Notes: generated from the sequence alone by a model not told the origin. DNA of 64,000 nucleotides from Pseudomonas graminis (GCF_900111735.1 NZ_FOHW01000019.1:50557-114556); one strand, 5' to 3'; counted from the stretch's first letter, positions 34,601-45,227 are shown. Made by a program: numbers and translations.

Positions 34601-34659
34601 GATGGGCTCCGCTTGCTGAATCTGGCTGAATAATGGGGGCGAGTCGCCCGTTTGGGACG

Positions 34660-35418
34660 CTAGGCGATTTCGCGCCAGTCGAGCCCTGAATCCTGATCGG
34701 CCAATTGTAGCCAGTCCTCGTCGCACCCCAGGGTGTCGACGAAACATTGCCGGGCCAGATGCGGCAGGTTGTTCTTGCTGCTCAGATGGGCCAGCACCAG
34801 GTGCTGCAGATCCTGCCATCCCAACTCGTTCACCAGGCCGGCAGCCTGATGATTGTTCAAATGACCGTGATCACCACCCACTCGCTGCTTGAGAAAGTAC
34901 GGGTACTGACCCCGGGCAAGCAGATCGCGGCAGTGATTGGACTCGACCATGAGGGCATCGAGCCCGCGGTAGCTGTCCAGGACCATCGGGCAATACGAGC
35001 CGAGGTCGGTCAACAGGCCGAAGCGCCGGCGCCCGTCGTTGAACACGAACTGGGTCGGCTCCAGCGCATCGTGAGCCACCGACACCACGTCGATCCCCAG
35101 ATCGCCGATGCGCAGCCCCTGCCCGCCCACCAGTCGAAGACCGGCTTCCACCGGCTTGCGCATGCCGCGCAGCGTGCCGTTGCTGAGGTACACCGGCACA
35201 TCGTAGCGCCGAGACAGCAAACCCACGCCATGCACATGATCGGCATGTTCGTGGGTCACTAGAATGGCGCTGAGCTGTTTACCGCTGACGCCCAGCCTGT
35301 CGAGCCGACGTTCGGTTTCCCGCAGAGAGAAACCGCAATCGACCAGCACGTACGTGTCGTTGCTCGCAACCAGTGTGGCATTGCCGCGACTGCCACTGCC
35401 CAGAACCGCGAAGCGCAC
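34660..35418 (-). CDS. MBL-fold metallo-hydrolase (YycJ/VicX-like)
   Basis: 252-residue metallo-beta-lactamase-fold hydrolase. The metal motif is [10 protein letters not shown] (about 55-64) and the N terminus [18 protein letters not shown] is that of the YycJ/VicX group, where nuclease activity has been suggested. Later ligands: [15 protein letters not shown] and [10 protein letters not shown]. It starts on the base next to the bamC stop, so it is co-transcribed in the dapA-bamC operon. Confidence 0.87.
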   Translation of the reverse strand: MRFAVLGSGSRGNATLVASNDTYVLVDCGFSLRETERRLDRLGVSGKQLSAILVTHEHADHVHGVGLLSRRYDVPVYLSNGTLRGMRKPVEAGLRLVGGQGLRIGDLGIDVVSVAHDALEPTQFVFNDGRRRFGLLTDLGSYCPMVLDSYRGLDALMVESNHCRDLLARGQYPYFLKQRVGGDHGHLNNHQAAGLVNELGWQDLQHLVLAHLSSKNNLPHLARQCFVDTLGCDEDWLQLADQDSGLDWREIA

Positions 35419-36534
35419 TTAACCCAGGTTGTCCTGAATGACGCTCAACACACGACGAGCGACTTCCGTCGGCGCCACGGTGTTGATGTTCTTCTCGACC
35501 GTCACCTGAACGTTCTCGCCGACCTTGCTCAGGCGAACCTGATAACGCTCGGCGCGTGCTTCTTTCTCTTCCTTGGACTCTTCACTGCCGAACACGCGAC
35601 TGAGGAAGCCAGGCTTGTTCTCAGGCTTGTCGGCTTTTTCCGCCAGGTTGATGTAGTAAAGGCCCAGGCTGCGGTTGATGTCTTCAACGCGCCAGTCGCC
35701 CTGGTTAAGCGCACGACCGACGCTCGACCATGCGCGATCCAGGTCCGCGCCCAGGTTCAGCACCGGGTTGCCGCTGCCGTCTTCGCTGAGGGAAACACGG
35801 CTTGGGGTGTCGAAATCACGCGCCGCCAGCAAGGACACCGAACCGCCCTTCTCGGCAGTACGGGTCAGGCTCGCCAGCATGTCGTCAGTCAGCACGGAGT
35901 CGAGGCCGACGTTGGTGCTGCGCGACGGGAATGCGGGGTCATCTTTGCTGCCAGCCGGACGCTGCACGCTGACCACGTAGATTTCACTGGTGTTGCGCTG
36001 CACGCCCGGCTCGATACGAACGCGGAGGCGGGTTTCGGTGTTGGCAGCATCGCCACTCGAACCCATGCGCTTGGCCACCGATGCCGACAATTCGTCCATG
36101 CGCTGCCAGGTGGTGTTGAATTCACCGGTCTGCGGACGATCTTCAGCAATGCGGAAGCCGTTATCTTCGAAGTACTGGTGCGCCACTGGCCAGACTTCGG
36201 CCGGTGCGCGCTGGGCGAGGATCCAGCGGTTGTCGCCGCTCTTCTGCAGCGTGTAGTCGCCGGAGTCCTGAGCAGTGGCCAGCGGTTGCGGACGCGGCAC
36301 GGTGAATTCACCCTTCTGGGTGTCGTCGGCAACGTTGCGCGGGATTGGAAGCAACGGGTCCAGGCGTTTGACTTCCTGAACGCCCTCGGGCAATTGCATC
36401 GGCGGCTTCTGGCTAGCTTCCAGGTAATCGCTGCTGCGATCGCGGAAATAACCGTCCTGGCCAAAAAGCCAGCTGCAACCGCTGGTGCTGGAAATAATCA
36501 AGGCTAGTGCGGAAAGTCCGGCCAGTCGCTTCAT
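35419..36534 (-). CDS. bamC: Outer membrane assembly lipoprotein BamC
   Basis: Lipoprotein subunit of the BAM complex that inserts outer membrane beta-barrels. Start at 36534 ([20 protein letters not shown]) gives a lipoprotein signal with lipobox Cys at residue 20. After the unstructured N-terminal segment ([24 protein letters not shown]) two helix-grip domains follow. 371 residues is the normal Pseudomonas length. It lies 17 bp downstream of dapA, the conserved partner order. Confidence 0.93.
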   Translation of the reverse strand: MKRLAGLSALALIISSTSGCSWLFGQDGYFRDRSSDYLEASQKPPMQLPEGVQEVKRLDPLLPIPRNVADDTQKGEFTVPRPQPLATAQDSGDYTLQKSGDNRWILAQRAPAEVWPVAHQYFEDNGFRIAEDRPQTGEFNTTWQRMDELSASVAKRMGSSGDAANTETRLRVRIEPGVQRNTSEIYVVSVQRPAGSKDDPAFPSRSTNVGLDSVLTDDMLASLTRTAEKGGSVSLLAARDFDTPSRVSLSEDGSGNPVLNLGADLDRAWSSVGRALNQGDWRVEDINRSLGLYYINLAEKADKPENKPGFLSRVFGSEESKEEKEARAERYQVRLSKVGENVQVTVEKNINTVAPTEVARRVLSVIQDNLG

Positions 36535-36551
36535 TGCGTAATGCTTCCTCA

Positions 36552-37430
36552 TTAGACCAATACACCGGACTGGCGCAGGGCCTGACGCAGCGGCTCGTGG
36601 CAGGACTCGCTGAGCCAGGTAAGTGGCAGACGAATACCGTCTGGCATCAAACCCATCTCATGCAGGGCCCATTTCACGGGAATAGGGTTCGATTCGATGA
36701 ACAGAGTCTTGTTCAGCGGCATCAGTTTTTCATGAATTTCGCGGGCAGTATCGGCATCACCGGCCATCGCGGCCTTGCACAGGTCGGCCATGGCGCGCGG
36801 CGCGACGTTGGCAGTAACCGAAATGTTGCCTTTGCCACCGAGCAACATCAGCTCGACGGCGGTAGCGTCGTCGCCGGAATAGACCAGAAAGTCGCTGCTC
36901 ACGCCGGCAAGGATAGCCTTGGCGCGCTGCAGGTCTCCGGTGGCTTCCTTGATGGCGATGATGTTTTTGACTTTCGACAGGCGGATAACGGTCTCGGCTG
37001 ACATGTCGCAGGCAGTACGACCCGGCACGTTATACAGAATCTGCGGGATGTCGACGGCTTCGGCGATGTGCTTGAAATGCTGGTACAAGCCTTCCTGGGT
37101 CGGCTTGTTGTAGTACGGGGTGACCAGCAGGCAGGCATCGGCACCGGCGTTCTTGGCGTTGGTGGTGAGTTCGACCGCCTCGCGGGTGGAGTTGGCGCCG
37201 GTGCCGGCGATGACCGGGATGCGGCCAGCGACCTGCTGAACCACGCGGCGGATGACTTCGATGTGCTCGTTGACGTCGAGCGTCGCGGATTCACCGGTGG
37301 TGCCAACGGCAACAATGGCGTTGGTGCCCTCTTGCAGGTGAAAGTCCACCAGTTTGCTCAGGCTGTCCCAATCGAGACGACCTTGTGCATCCATGGGTGT
37401 GACCAGTGCCACCATACTGCCCGCAATCAT
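36552..37430 (-). CDS. dapA: 4-hydroxy-tetrahydrodipicolinate synthase
   Basis: First committed step of lysine/diaminopimelate synthesis: pyruvate plus aspartate semialdehyde. Start at 37430 ([21 protein letters not shown]) gives 292 residues. Motifs: [52 protein letters not shown] and the Schiff-base Lys in [11 protein letters not shown]. First gene of the dapA-bamC-MBL-purC run, divergent from gcvR. Confidence 0.96.
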   Translation of the reverse strand: MIAGSMVALVTPMDAQGRLDWDSLSKLVDFHLQEGTNAIVAVGTTGESATLDVNEHIEVIRRVVQQVAGRIPVIAGTGANSTREAVELTTNAKNAGADACLLVTPYYNKPTQEGLYQHFKHIAEAVDIPQILYNVPGRTACDMSAETVIRLSKVKNIIAIKEATGDLQRAKAILAGVSSDFLVYSGDDATAVELMLLGGKGNISVTANVAPRAMADLCKAAMAGDADTAREIHEKLMPLNKTLFIESNPIPVKWALHEMGLMPDGIRLPLTWLSESCHEPLRQALRQSGVLV

Positions 37431-37744
37431 GCAAACCGCTCCTGCCGGAAAAAGAGAGCGGTAATGGTACTGGCGCCATGATCCTTGCACAAGGCGAGCA
37501 TTCCCCTCGGCGCCGGTTTTCGCTACCCTTCGGTCTTTGATCGGTACGGGTCATCTGCCCGGCTCGTTCGACTGCTCGATTTTGACGTCACTTACCCCCG
37601 CCCTGCGTCGCTATCGCGCGCCATGACAGGCTCATGGCAGCGATTGGCGGCTGTGGGGCGCTGCGACGTCACGATGCCTTCGTTCGTCGAGCCCGCCGGC
37701 AAAGGCCTGCTGCGTACCGACCGCTCATCGTTTAGGAATGCTGC
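37431..37744. other. Divergent promoter region dapA/gcvR
   Basis: 314 bp between divergently read dapA and gcvR. No ORF, palindrome or riboswitch-like structure could be recognised by eye. Both genes presumably take their promoters from it. Confidence 0.4.
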
Positions 37745-38308
37745 ATGTCATCCATCCCCACAGTTCGCGAACAATTCCTTGTCATCAGTGCCCTTGGCGC
37801 CAACCCAATGGAGCTGACCAACGTCCTGTGCCGCGCCAGTAACGAAAGCCGTTGCTCGGTCGTCAGCTCACGCCTCACTCGCCACGGTGAGTGCAGCGCT
37901 CTGATCCTGCAGATCTCCGGCAGCTGGGACGCCCTGGCGCGTCTGGAAACAGGTCTGCCCAATCTGGCGAAGAAACACGCCTTCACCGTCAATGTGGTCC
38001 GCAGTGCTTCGCTGGAAAACCGTCCGGAAGCCCTACCCTACGTGGCCTACGTCAGTTCGGCGTATCGCCCGGACATCATCAACGAGCTGTGCCAGTTCTT
38101 CATCGACCACAACGTCGAGCTGGAAAACCTGATCTGCGACACCTATCAGGCACCGCAGACCGGCGGCACCATGCTCAACGCGACGTTCACCGTGACATTG
38201 CCGGCCGGCACCCAGATCAGCTGGCTGCGTGACCAGTTTCTGGACTTCGCCGACGCACTCAACCTCGATGCGCTGATCGAACCATGGCGCCCTCAAGCAC
38301 CGATGTAA
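37745..38308 (+). CDS. gcvR: GcvR-type ACT-domain regulator
   Basis: 187-residue protein with two ACT domains, no DNA-binding motif. It starts MSSIPTVREQFLVISALGANPMELTNVLCRASNESRCSVVSSRL (ACT 1) and has a second ACT domain near YVAYVSSAYRPDIINELCQFFIDHNVELENL. GcvR in enterobacteria binds GcvA and represses the glycine cleavage genes; in Pseudomonas the partner is less clear. Followed closely by bcp (10 bp gap), so the two are probably co-transcribed. Confidence 0.87.
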   Translation: MSSIPTVREQFLVISALGANPMELTNVLCRASNESRCSVVSSRLTRHGECSALILQISGSWDALARLETGLPNLAKKHAFTVNVVRSASLENRPEALPYVAYVSSAYRPDIINELCQFFIDHNVELENLICDTYQAPQTGGTMLNATFTVTLPAGTQISWLRDQFLDFADALNLDALIEPWRPQAPM

Positions 38309-38318
38309 GGAGTCCCGA

Positions 38319-38792
38319 ATGGCTGTAGAACTCGACCAACCCGTTGCCGACTTTCAGGTACAGGCCACGAGCGAACAGGCGGTCAGCCTGTCGGCGTTGA
38401 AAGGTCAGCAAGTCGTCCTTTATTTCTACCCGAAGGACAGCACCCCGGGCTGCACCACCCAAGGCCAGGGCTTTCGCGATCATCACGCCGACTTCAAGGC
38501 CGCCAACACGGCGGTGTTCGGTGTGTCGCGCGACAGCCTGAAATCCCACGAGAACTTCAAGGCCAAGCAGGAATTCCCGTTCGAGCTGATTTCGGACAAA
38601 GACGAATCGCTGTGCCAGCTGTTCGATGTGATCAAGCTGAAAAAGCTGTACGGCAAGGAATACCTGGGCGTCGACCGCAGCACCTTCCTGATCGACAAGG
38701 ACGGTGTGCTTCGCAAGGAATGGCGCGGCGTGAAGGTGCCAGGGCATGTGGCGGCGGTGCTTGAAGCCGCTCAGGCGCTGAATAACGCTTGA
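38319..38792 (+). CDS. bcp: Thioredoxin-dependent peroxiredoxin Bcp
   Basis: 157-residue peroxiredoxin that reduces hydrogen peroxide and organic hydroperoxides with thioredoxin. Peroxidatic Cys in YPKDSTPGCTTQGQGFRDHH (about 38-57); the conserved Arg is in LGVDRSTFLID. A second Cys lies in ESLCQLFDV. TAAGGAGTCCCGA precedes the start. A REP palindrome begins 10 bp past the stop. Confidence 0.93.
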   Translation: MAVELDQPVADFQVQATSEQAVSLSALKGQQVVLYFYPKDSTPGCTTQGQGFRDHHADFKAANTAVFGVSRDSLKSHENFKAKQEFPFELISDKDESLCQLFDVIKLKKLYGKEYLGVDRSTFLIDKDGVLRKEWRGVKVPGHVAAVLEAAQALNNA

Positions 38793-38801
38793 TCGCCATC
38801 C

Positions 38802-38890
38802 TGTAGGAGTGAGCTTGCTCGCGATCAGGTTCGTTTAGTCATCGTATATTGACCAGGACGACGCCGATCGCGAGCAAGCTCACTCCTACA
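38802..38890. repeat. Short REP palindrome after bcp
   Basis: TGTAGGAGTGAGCTTGCTCG at left and its exact complement CGAGCAAGCTCACTCCTACA at right, around a 49-bp unrelated centre. Both arms are of the GTGAGCTTGCTCGC type. It lies between convergent bcp and the permease gene and may end both transcripts. Confidence 0.88.
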
Positions 38891-38905
38891 AAAGCAAGGC
38901 AACAC

Positions 38906-39976
38906 CTACAACAACGGCGCCACCGTCGGTTCGTTCCGTGGCCACGCATCGAGCACAGCCTTGAACAGGGTCGCCAGCGGAATCGCAAAGAAAATCCCCC
39001 AGAACCCCCACAGCCCGCCGAACAACAGGACGGCGCAGATGATTGCCACCGGGTGCAGGCTCACCGTCTGGGAGAACAGCAGCGGCACCAGCACGTTACC
39101 ATCCAGGGTCTGGATGATGCCGTAGACCGCCATCAGATAAATGAACTGATCGCTCCAGCCCCACTGAAACAGCGCGATGAATGCCACCGGCACGGTCACC
39201 ACCACAGCGCCTACGTACGGCACCACCACCGAAATCCCCACCAGCATCGCCAGCAACGCCGAGTAATTCAGGCCCATGGTCACGAAGGCGATGTACGTCA
39301 CCCCGCCGCAGATGAAGATCTCGATGACCTTGCCACGAATGTAGTTGGCGATCTGTCGGTTCATTTCCTCGGCCACATGGGTAATCAGCGTGCGTTCGCG
39401 TGGCAGATAACCCCTCGCCCAGCGGCTGATCATCCGACGATCCTTGAGGAAGAAGAACACCAGGATCGGCACCAGCACCAGGTAGATCATCATGTTTACC
39501 AACAGCGGCAAGCTGGACAGGGAAAACGTCAGCGCCCATTGGCCGAATTTTCCGACCTCGCCACGAGCCACTTCGATGGCCTGCAAGACCTGCTCGTCCG
39601 ACACCAGATGCGGATAGCGCTCCGGCAGCAGCAACAGCAGCGACTGCCACTTGGCGAGCATGCCGGGCAATTCGTTGAACAAGGTGATGAGCTGGTGCCA
39701 CAGCAACGGCACGAGCACCAGCAGAAACAGCGCCAGCGCCCCCATGAATAAAGCGAACACCAGCCCCACTGCGCCACCTTCCGGCACGCGCAGGCGTTCG
39801 AGCAGGCTGACCAGTCCGTGCATGAGAAAGGCGAGCACCAGCCCGGCCAAGACTGGCGCAAGCATGCCGCCAAGGGTGAGAACAACGGTAAATCCGAGAA
39901 CCAACAGCACCGCCAGCACCACCGCTTCCTCGTCGGAAAAGTAGCGCTGTATCCAGTCGCGAAGCACTTTGAACAT
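38906..39976 (-). CDS. AI-2E family transporter (PerM-like)
   Basis: 356-residue permease with about eight membrane segments, beginning MFKVLRDWIQRYFSDEEAVVLAVLLVLGFTVVLTLGG. The family signature region is near the C terminus: VVPYVGAVVVTVPVAFIALF and VLVPLLFSQTVSLHPVAIICAVLLFGGLWGFWG. Members move diverse small molecules; the substrate is unknown. The ATG at 39976 is preferred to a TTG three bases upstream. An eight-G tract lies just in front of its ribosome site. It precedes bcp and follows the TusA-like gene in the conserved block. Confidence 0.87.
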   Translation of the reverse strand: MFKVLRDWIQRYFSDEEAVVLAVLLVLGFTVVLTLGGMLAPVLAGLVLAFLMHGLVSLLERLRVPEGGAVGLVFALFMGALALFLLVLVPLLWHQLITLFNELPGMLAKWQSLLLLLPERYPHLVSDEQVLQAIEVARGEVGKFGQWALTFSLSSLPLLVNMMIYLVLVPILVFFFLKDRRMISRWARGYLPRERTLITHVAEEMNRQIANYIRGKVIEIFICGGVTYIAFVTMGLNYSALLAMLVGISVVVPYVGAVVVTVPVAFIALFQWGWSDQFIYLMAVYGIIQTLDGNVLVPLLFSQTVSLHPVAIICAVLLFGGLWGFWGIFFAIPLATLFKAVLDAWPRNEPTVAPLL

Positions 39977-40016
39977 CAAGAATCCTAAGGGGGGGGTTGC
40001 GAGGGGTCAGAAATGC

Positions 40017-40268
40017 TCAGGCCTTACGCAGCCAATACCGATAAATGCCGTCAGCGTTTTCTTCGTGCAGCAGCACATGGCCGGCCAGCTTTGCGAATGT
40101 ACGGAAGTCGCGCTGCGATCCGGCATCCGTGGCCGTCACTTTGAGGACCGCGCCGCTGGCCAGACGGTTGAGTTCCATCTTGGCCTTGAGCAAGGGTAGC
40201 GGGCAGTTGAGGCCACTGGCGTCAAGCTCTGCATCGCAGGCTGCGGGGTTTCCTACAGCGTCAGACAT
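40017..40268 (-). CDS. TusA-family sulfurtransferase-like protein
   Basis: 83 residues with the persulfide Cys in LNCPLPLLKAK (CPxP motif) and family end DGIYRYWLRKA. Start at 40268 (MSDAVGNPAACDAELD) follows GGAGAGAAACG. The position between the PerM-like permease and M48 protease genes corresponds to PA1006 of P. aeruginosa, a TusA-like protein tied to molybdenum-cofactor homeostasis; that functional transfer is by context and family. Confidence 0.85.
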   Translation of the reverse strand: MSDAVGNPAACDAELDASGLNCPLPLLKAKMELNRLASGAVLKVTATDAGSQRDFRTFAKLAGHVLLHEENADGIYRYWLRKA

Positions 40269-40414
40269 CGTTTCTCTCCGGGTAGACACATCCGCCCTCG
40301 CATTAAAGCCAACGGGCGGAAGAACATTCTTACAGGTTTTCCAGAATACCCCACTCTGGTCAGCAAGCCATTGAGCCAGCTACAGTGACGCCTTTCTGCC
40401 CCAGAGTTTCGTGC

Positions 40415-41851
40415 ATGAATTTTTTGCGCCCCACGCTGCTGACCCTCGCATGCCTGCTGGCAGCGCCGAGCTTCGCAGAAGACGACCTGCCCTCCCTCGG
40501 CGACGCGAGTTCATCCATCGTTTCTCCGCAGCAGGAACATGACCTGGGGCGTGCCTGGCTAGGGCTGTTGCGCTCTGAAGTGGCGCAGCTGTCCGACCCG
40601 CTGCTCAAGGACTACGTCGAGTCCTCGGTCTACCGACTCGCCGAAACCAGCCAGGTGCAGGACCGCCGTCTCGAATTCATTCTGATCAACACGCCGGAGA
40701 TCAACGCCTTTGCCGCGCCCGGCGGGATCATCGGGGTCAACGGCGGGTTGTTCCTCCACGCCGAAACCGAAGGCGAGTACGCTGCGGTCCTCGCCCACGA
40801 ACTGGCTCACCTGTCGCAAAGGCACTTCGCCCGCGGCGTACAGGCGCAACAGCGTATGCAAGTGCCGGTGATGGCAGCCATGCTTGCCGGCATCGTCATG
40901 GCCGCAGCGGGCGCAGGCGATGCGGGGATTGCTGCGATCGCCGGCACCCAGGCCGCTGCAATTCAGGAGCAGGCAAGATTCTCCCGGCAGAATGAATCTG
41001 AAGCGGACCGCATCGGCATCCTCAACCTGGAAAAGGCAGGCTACGACCCGCGCAACATGCCCACCATGTTCGAGCGTCTGGCACGCCAGTATCGCTATGA
41101 CGCCAAGCCGCCGGAATTCCTGATGAGCCACCCGGTGACCGAATCACGTATTGCCGACACCCGCAACCGCGCCGAGCAGGCCAAGCCCGGCGGCAAGGAA
41201 GACAGCCCTGCGTATCAACTGATGCGCGCGCGCACCGTGCTGATCTACGAAGAAACCCCCGGCATGGCCGCCAAGCGTTTCCGTGCGCAACTGGCCGAGA
41301 ACCCGAAAAACGACGCTGCTCGCTACGGTCTGGCGCTCGCCCAGACCAAGGCGGGTCAGCTGAATGAGGGTCGCGAGACGCTGAAGCCCCTGCTCGACAA
41401 GGCGCCGGACAACATCCCCTACAACCTCGCCGCCGTGAACCTGGACATCTCCAACAATCGCCTGCCCGATGCTCAACAGCGGGTGGACCGAATGTTGAGT
41501 CTCTATCCGGACAACTACCCGCTGAATCAGGCGAAAGTCGACGTCTTGCTCAAGCAGTCCAAGGCGCCCGAGGCATTGAAGTCTCTGGAGATTCTGCTGA
41601 AGAGTCGTCCGGACGATCCGGACATCTGGAATCAGGTGGCTGACACCCGCGGCCTGTCGGGCAACACCATCGGCCTGCATCAGGCCCGTGCGGAATATTT
41701 CGCGCTGATGGGCGATTTCAAACAGGCGATCCAGCAGCTTGAATTCGCCAAGCGCCGCGCGAACAACAACTTCCAGCTGGCCTCACGCATCGACGCGCGG
41801 CAGCAGGAAATCATCGCTCAGGAGCGGGCGGTGAAGGACATGATGAATTGA
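40415..41851 (+). CDS. Periplasmic M48 metalloprotease with TPR domain (BepA-like)
   Basis: 478 residues. Start at 40415 (MNFLRPTLLTLACLLAAPSFA) gives a signal peptide; an upstream GTG would add ten residues in front. Zinc motif HELAHLSQRH (HExxH, about 130-139) with the third ligand in NESEADRIG. The C-terminal half is made of TPR-like helices (KNDAARYGLALAQTKAGQLNEGRETLKPLL). BepA-type proteases assist outer membrane protein assembly and LptD maturation. The gene is divergent from the TusA-like gene. Confidence 0.88.
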   Translation: MNFLRPTLLTLACLLAAPSFAEDDLPSLGDASSSIVSPQQEHDLGRAWLGLLRSEVAQLSDPLLKDYVESSVYRLAETSQVQDRRLEFILINTPEINAFAAPGGIIGVNGGLFLHAETEGEYAAVLAHELAHLSQRHFARGVQAQQRMQVPVMAAMLAGIVMAAAGAGDAGIAAIAGTQAAAIQEQARFSRQNESEADRIGILNLEKAGYDPRNMPTMFERLARQYRYDAKPPEFLMSHPVTESRIADTRNRAEQAKPGGKEDSPAYQLMRARTVLIYEETPGMAAKRFRAQLAENPKNDAARYGLALAQTKAGQLNEGRETLKPLLDKAPDNIPYNLAAVNLDISNNRLPDAQQRVDRMLSLYPDNYPLNQAKVDVLLKQSKAPEALKSLEILLKSRPDDPDIWNQVADTRGLSGNTIGLHQARAEYFALMGDFKQAIQQLEFAKRRANNNFQLASRIDARQQEIIAQERAVKDMMN

Positions 41852-41852
41852 G

Positions 41853-41938
41853 GTCAGCTGCAAGCGGCAAGCCATAAGCTGCAAGCTGGAACGCAGCCAA
41901 TCGGCTTTCCGCTTGAAGCTTGAAGCTTGCGGCTAACC
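41853..41938. repeat. GCTTGAAGCTTG/CAAGCTGCAAG palindromic repeat
   Basis: CAGCTGCAAGCGGCAAGC and ATAAGCTGCAAGCT at left face CGCTTGAAGCTTGAAGCTTG and CGGCT at right. Same family as the flanks of the heptamer block at 20381-20524. Lies between convergent M48 protease and nadA genes. Confidence 0.8.
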
Positions 41939-41946
41939 GCTTTTAT

Positions 41947-43005
41947 TCAAGCATTCCCCGAAGCTTTCATGCGTGCCGCCTGGGTGAAGTCGAGCATGCG
42001 CTGCAACGGCCGGACGGCGTGAGGGATGACCGCCGGGTCAACGAAGATCTCGTTGGTGCCTTCGCGCAGGCAGTCAAGCGTGCGCGCCAGGGTGTTCATC
42101 GCCATCCACGGGCAATGGGCGCAACTGCGGCATGCCGCGCCGTTGCCAGCGGTAGGCGCCTCGATGAAGACCTTATCGGGGCACAGCTGCTGCATCTTGT
42201 AGAAGATGCCTCGGTCGGTGGCGACGATGAAGGTGGTGTTCGGCAGTGTTTGCGCCGCCTTGATCAACTGGCTGGTCGAGCCCACCGCGTCCGCCAGGTC
42301 AATGACCGACTCCGGGGATTCCGGGTGCACCAGAATGGCTGCGTCCGGGTACAGCGCCTTCATGTCCTCCATCTGCCGGGACTTGAATTCCTCGTGCACG
42401 ATGCAGGCGCCGTCCCACAACAGCATGTCCGCCCCGGTCTCACGCTGAATGTAACGGCCCAGATGCTTGTCGGGCGCCCAGATGATTTTCTCGCCGTTGT
42501 CCATGAGGCTTTCAACGATCTCCAGCGCACAACTGGACGTCACTACCCAGTCGGCACGGGCTTTTACGGCGGCGGATGTGTTGGCGTAAACCACCACGGT
42601 GCGCTCGGGGTGCTGATCGCAGAACGCAGCAAACTCGTCGACCGGGCAGCCGAGGTCCAGCGAGCAGGTCGCCTCAAGGGTCGGCATCAGGATGCGCTTT
42701 TCGGGGGTCAGGATTTTTGCGGTTTCACCCATGAAACGCACCCCGGCGACCAGCACGGTTTTCGCCGGATGGTTTTTGCCGAAACGCGCCATCTCCAGAG
42801 AATCCGAGACGCAACCGCCGGTTTCTTCCGCCAGTGCCTGAATCACCGGATCGCAGTAGTAGTGCGCCACCAGCACAGCGTCCTGGGCCTTAAGCTCGGC
42901 GGCGATCAGGCAGCGATATTCCGCTTCCTCCTCCGGGGTCAGGATTTTGGGCTGTTTGGCGTCCAGGTGCGCTTGGACCAGGAGGCGTTCGGAGATGTGT
43001 GTCAT
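41947..43005 (-). CDS. nadA: Quinolinate synthase A
   Basis: [4Fe-4S] enzyme condensing iminoaspartate with dihydroxyacetone phosphate to quinolinate for NAD synthesis. 352 residues; motifs [30 protein letters not shown], the cluster Cys regions [24 protein letters not shown] and [13 protein letters not shown]. Length and all expected Cys are intact. It ends the conserved block that begins with dapA. Confidence 0.96.
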   Translation of the reverse strand: MTHISERLLVQAHLDAKQPKILTPEEEAEYRCLIAAELKAQDAVLVAHYYCDPVIQALAEETGGCVSDSLEMARFGKNHPAKTVLVAGVRFMGETAKILTPEKRILMPTLEATCSLDLGCPVDEFAAFCDQHPERTVVVYANTSAAVKARADWVVTSSCALEIVESLMDNGEKIIWAPDKHLGRYIQRETGADMLLWDGACIVHEEFKSRQMEDMKALYPDAAILVHPESPESVIDLADAVGSTSQLIKAAQTLPNTTFIVATDRGIFYKMQQLCPDKVFIEAPTAGNGAACRSCAHCPWMAMNTLARTLDCLREGTNEIFVDPAVIPHAVRPLQRMLDFTQAARMKASGNA

Positions 43006-43264
43006 GTCGATGGACCTGAATGCGCGTACGGACAGAAAGTCTGCATGATGGAAAACGGCCGGGAAGTTAGCACGGGATCTGTTGAGCGATCACTTACCGG
43101 CAGTCCCCGCTATCAATGTTAGCTTCATCGCCATCACCTCAAGCGCAGGACATCGCAAAACAGGTTCGCAACGGTTGGAACGAGTCAGCCAAAAAAGCAC
43201 CGAAACCCTCAAGCCCGCCATTCAATGGCAGAATCTGCGTCACTGGACAGTTTTGGAGCCCCTC

Positions 43265-45124
43265 ATGCTGAGCGTGTTTGAACGACGACTCGACCCCTTC
43301 CCTCCCGACGAAGCACCGCCGCCCCCCGTGGGCCTGGCGCGGTTTCTCTGGGCCTGCACCCGGGGTGCGCGTGGCTACATCCTCGCCCTTGCGGTGCTCA
43401 GCGCCTGCGTGTCGATTTACGAAGCCTGGCTTTTCTCGTTCCTTGGGCAAGTGGTTGATCTGCTGTCGACCTGGAAGGACGGAGGCGCCACCGCAGGCGA
43501 AGAAAGCCGAGCGCTGTGGGGCATCGGCATTGTGCTGGTGGTCAGTATCGGTCTCGTGGCCATGCGCACGATGGTCCAGCACCAGATACTGGCGATCAAC
43601 CTGCCGCTGCGACTGCGCTGGGACTTTCACCGCCTGATGCTGCGGCAAAGCCTGTCGTTCTTTTCCGACGAATTCTCCGGTCGGGTGACCACCAAGGTCA
43701 TGCAGACCGCCCTGGCGGTGCGGGACGTGCTGTTCACCCTGATCGAAATCGCGCCCGGCATCGGCGTTTACTTCATCGCGATCATCGCGCTGGCCGGCGG
43801 CTTCGCCTTGAAGCTGATGCTGCCGTTCCTTGCCTGGATCGTGTTGTTCGGGCTGGCGATGCTGTACTTCGTGCCGCGCCTGGGCAAAGTCGGTCAGGAG
43901 CAGGCCAACGCACGGTCCTCGATGACCGGGCGGATCTCCGACGCCTACACCAACATCACCACGGTGAAGCTGTTCTCTCACTCCAAGCGTGAAGCACAGT
44001 TCGCGCGCGCGGCGATGGAGGACTTCAAGCAGACCGGCTTCCGCCAGATGCGGCTGGTGAGCCAGTTCGAAATCGTCAATCAGGCACTGGTCGTTGCGTT
44101 GATTCTGGGCGCCGGCGGTTATGCCCTGTGGCTGTGGCATCAGGGTGACGTCGGCACTGGCGCGGTGGCAGCGATTACCGCGATGGCGCTGCGCATCAAT
44201 GGCATGTCCCACTGGATCATGTGGCAGATGACCTCGCTGTTCGAGAACATCGGCACGGTGCAGGACGGCATGGCGACGCTGACTCAGGGCCCCAAAGTGC
44301 AGGACGCCCCGGATGCAACCGCGCTGAAAACCACTGGAGGTGCGGTGACCTTCGACAACGTCAGCTTCAACTACAACGGCGAGCGCCAGGTGCTGGAGGG
44401 TTTGGACCTGGCCATCCGGCCGGGCGAGAAGATCGGACTGGTCGGCCGTTCAGGCGCCGGCAAATCCACGCTGATCAACCTGCTGCTGCGCTTCTATGAC
44501 GTGGACAGCGGCGAAATTCGCATCGATGGTCAGAACATCAGGCAGGTCACGCAAGACAGCCTGCGCAGCGCCATCGGCATGGTGACTCAGGATACGTCGC
44601 TGCTTCATAGGTCCATTCGCGACAACATTGCCTATGGTCGACCCGATGCCACCGATGAGGAAATCCACACCGCTGCGGTTAACGCCCAGGCGGATGGCTT
44701 CATCAGTCAGCTCAGCGACAAGCATGGCCATAGCGGCTACGACACGCTGGTCGGTGAACGCGGTATCAAGCTGTCGGGCGGCCAGCGCCAACGGGTTGCC
44801 ATTGCCCGGGTGATGCTGAAGAACGCGCCGATTTTGCTGCTGGACGAAGCGACCAGCGCCCTGGATTCGGAAGTCGAAGTGGCGATTCAGGAAAGCCTCG
44901 ATGAGATGATGAAAGGCAAAACCGTGATCGCAATCGCCCACCGGCTGTCGACGATTGCGGCCATGGACCGGCTCATCGTGATGGACGACGGGCGCATCAT
45001 CGAACAAGGCACCCACGCTGAACTGCTCAACAAAAACGGCACGTATGCGCGGCTGTGGCATCACCAGAGCGGCGGGTTTCTGGGCGAGGATCAGGGCGTG
45101 CCTGAGGCGGTGGATCAGGTATAG
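43265..45124 (+). CDS. ABC exporter, fused permease-ATPase
   Basis: 619-residue half-transporter of the multidrug/lipid exporter type. Six membrane helices occupy about residues 35-320; the nucleotide-binding domain has Walker A GRSGAGKST (about 395-403), signature LSGGQRQR, Walker B ILLLDEATSALD and the switch His in AIAHRLSTIAA. Start at 43265 (MLSVFERRLDPFPPDEAPPPPVG) is chosen because the longer frame upstream lacks a ribosome site. It probably forms a homodimer. The substrate is unknown. No operon partner. Confidence 0.88.
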   Translation: MLSVFERRLDPFPPDEAPPPPVGLARFLWACTRGARGYILALAVLSACVSIYEAWLFSFLGQVVDLLSTWKDGGATAGEESRALWGIGIVLVVSIGLVAMRTMVQHQILAINLPLRLRWDFHRLMLRQSLSFFSDEFSGRVTTKVMQTALAVRDVLFTLIEIAPGIGVYFIAIIALAGGFALKLMLPFLAWIVLFGLAMLYFVPRLGKVGQEQANARSSMTGRISDAYTNITTVKLFSHSKREAQFARAAMEDFKQTGFRQMRLVSQFEIVNQALVVALILGAGGYALWLWHQGDVGTGAVAAITAMALRINGMSHWIMWQMTSLFENIGTVQDGMATLTQGPKVQDAPDATALKTTGGAVTFDNVSFNYNGERQVLEGLDLAIRPGEKIGLVGRSGAGKSTLINLLLRFYDVDSGEIRIDGQNIRQVTQDSLRSAIGMVTQDTSLLHRSIRDNIAYGRPDATDEEIHTAAVNAQADGFISQLSDKHGHSGYDTLVGERGIKLSGGQRQRVAIARVMLKNAPILLLDEATSALDSEVEVAIQESLDEMMKGKTVIAIAHRLSTIAAMDRLIVMDDGRIIEQGTHAELLNKNGTYARLWHHQSGGFLGEDQGVPEAVDQV

Positions 45125-45227
45125 CGGCAGACTCGCGGTATATCCGCAGCGACACGGCGGCTCTGTGGCAAAGCCGTCATGTCACTGCGGGCCCCGCCGA
45201 TACACGACATCCTCGCCTATCAGAATC

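Noticed and set aside
38849..39751. 300-codon plus-strand frame over the AI-2E-type permease gene
   Set aside because: Gln/His/Arg-rich antisense shadow of a membrane protein gene; no start signal.
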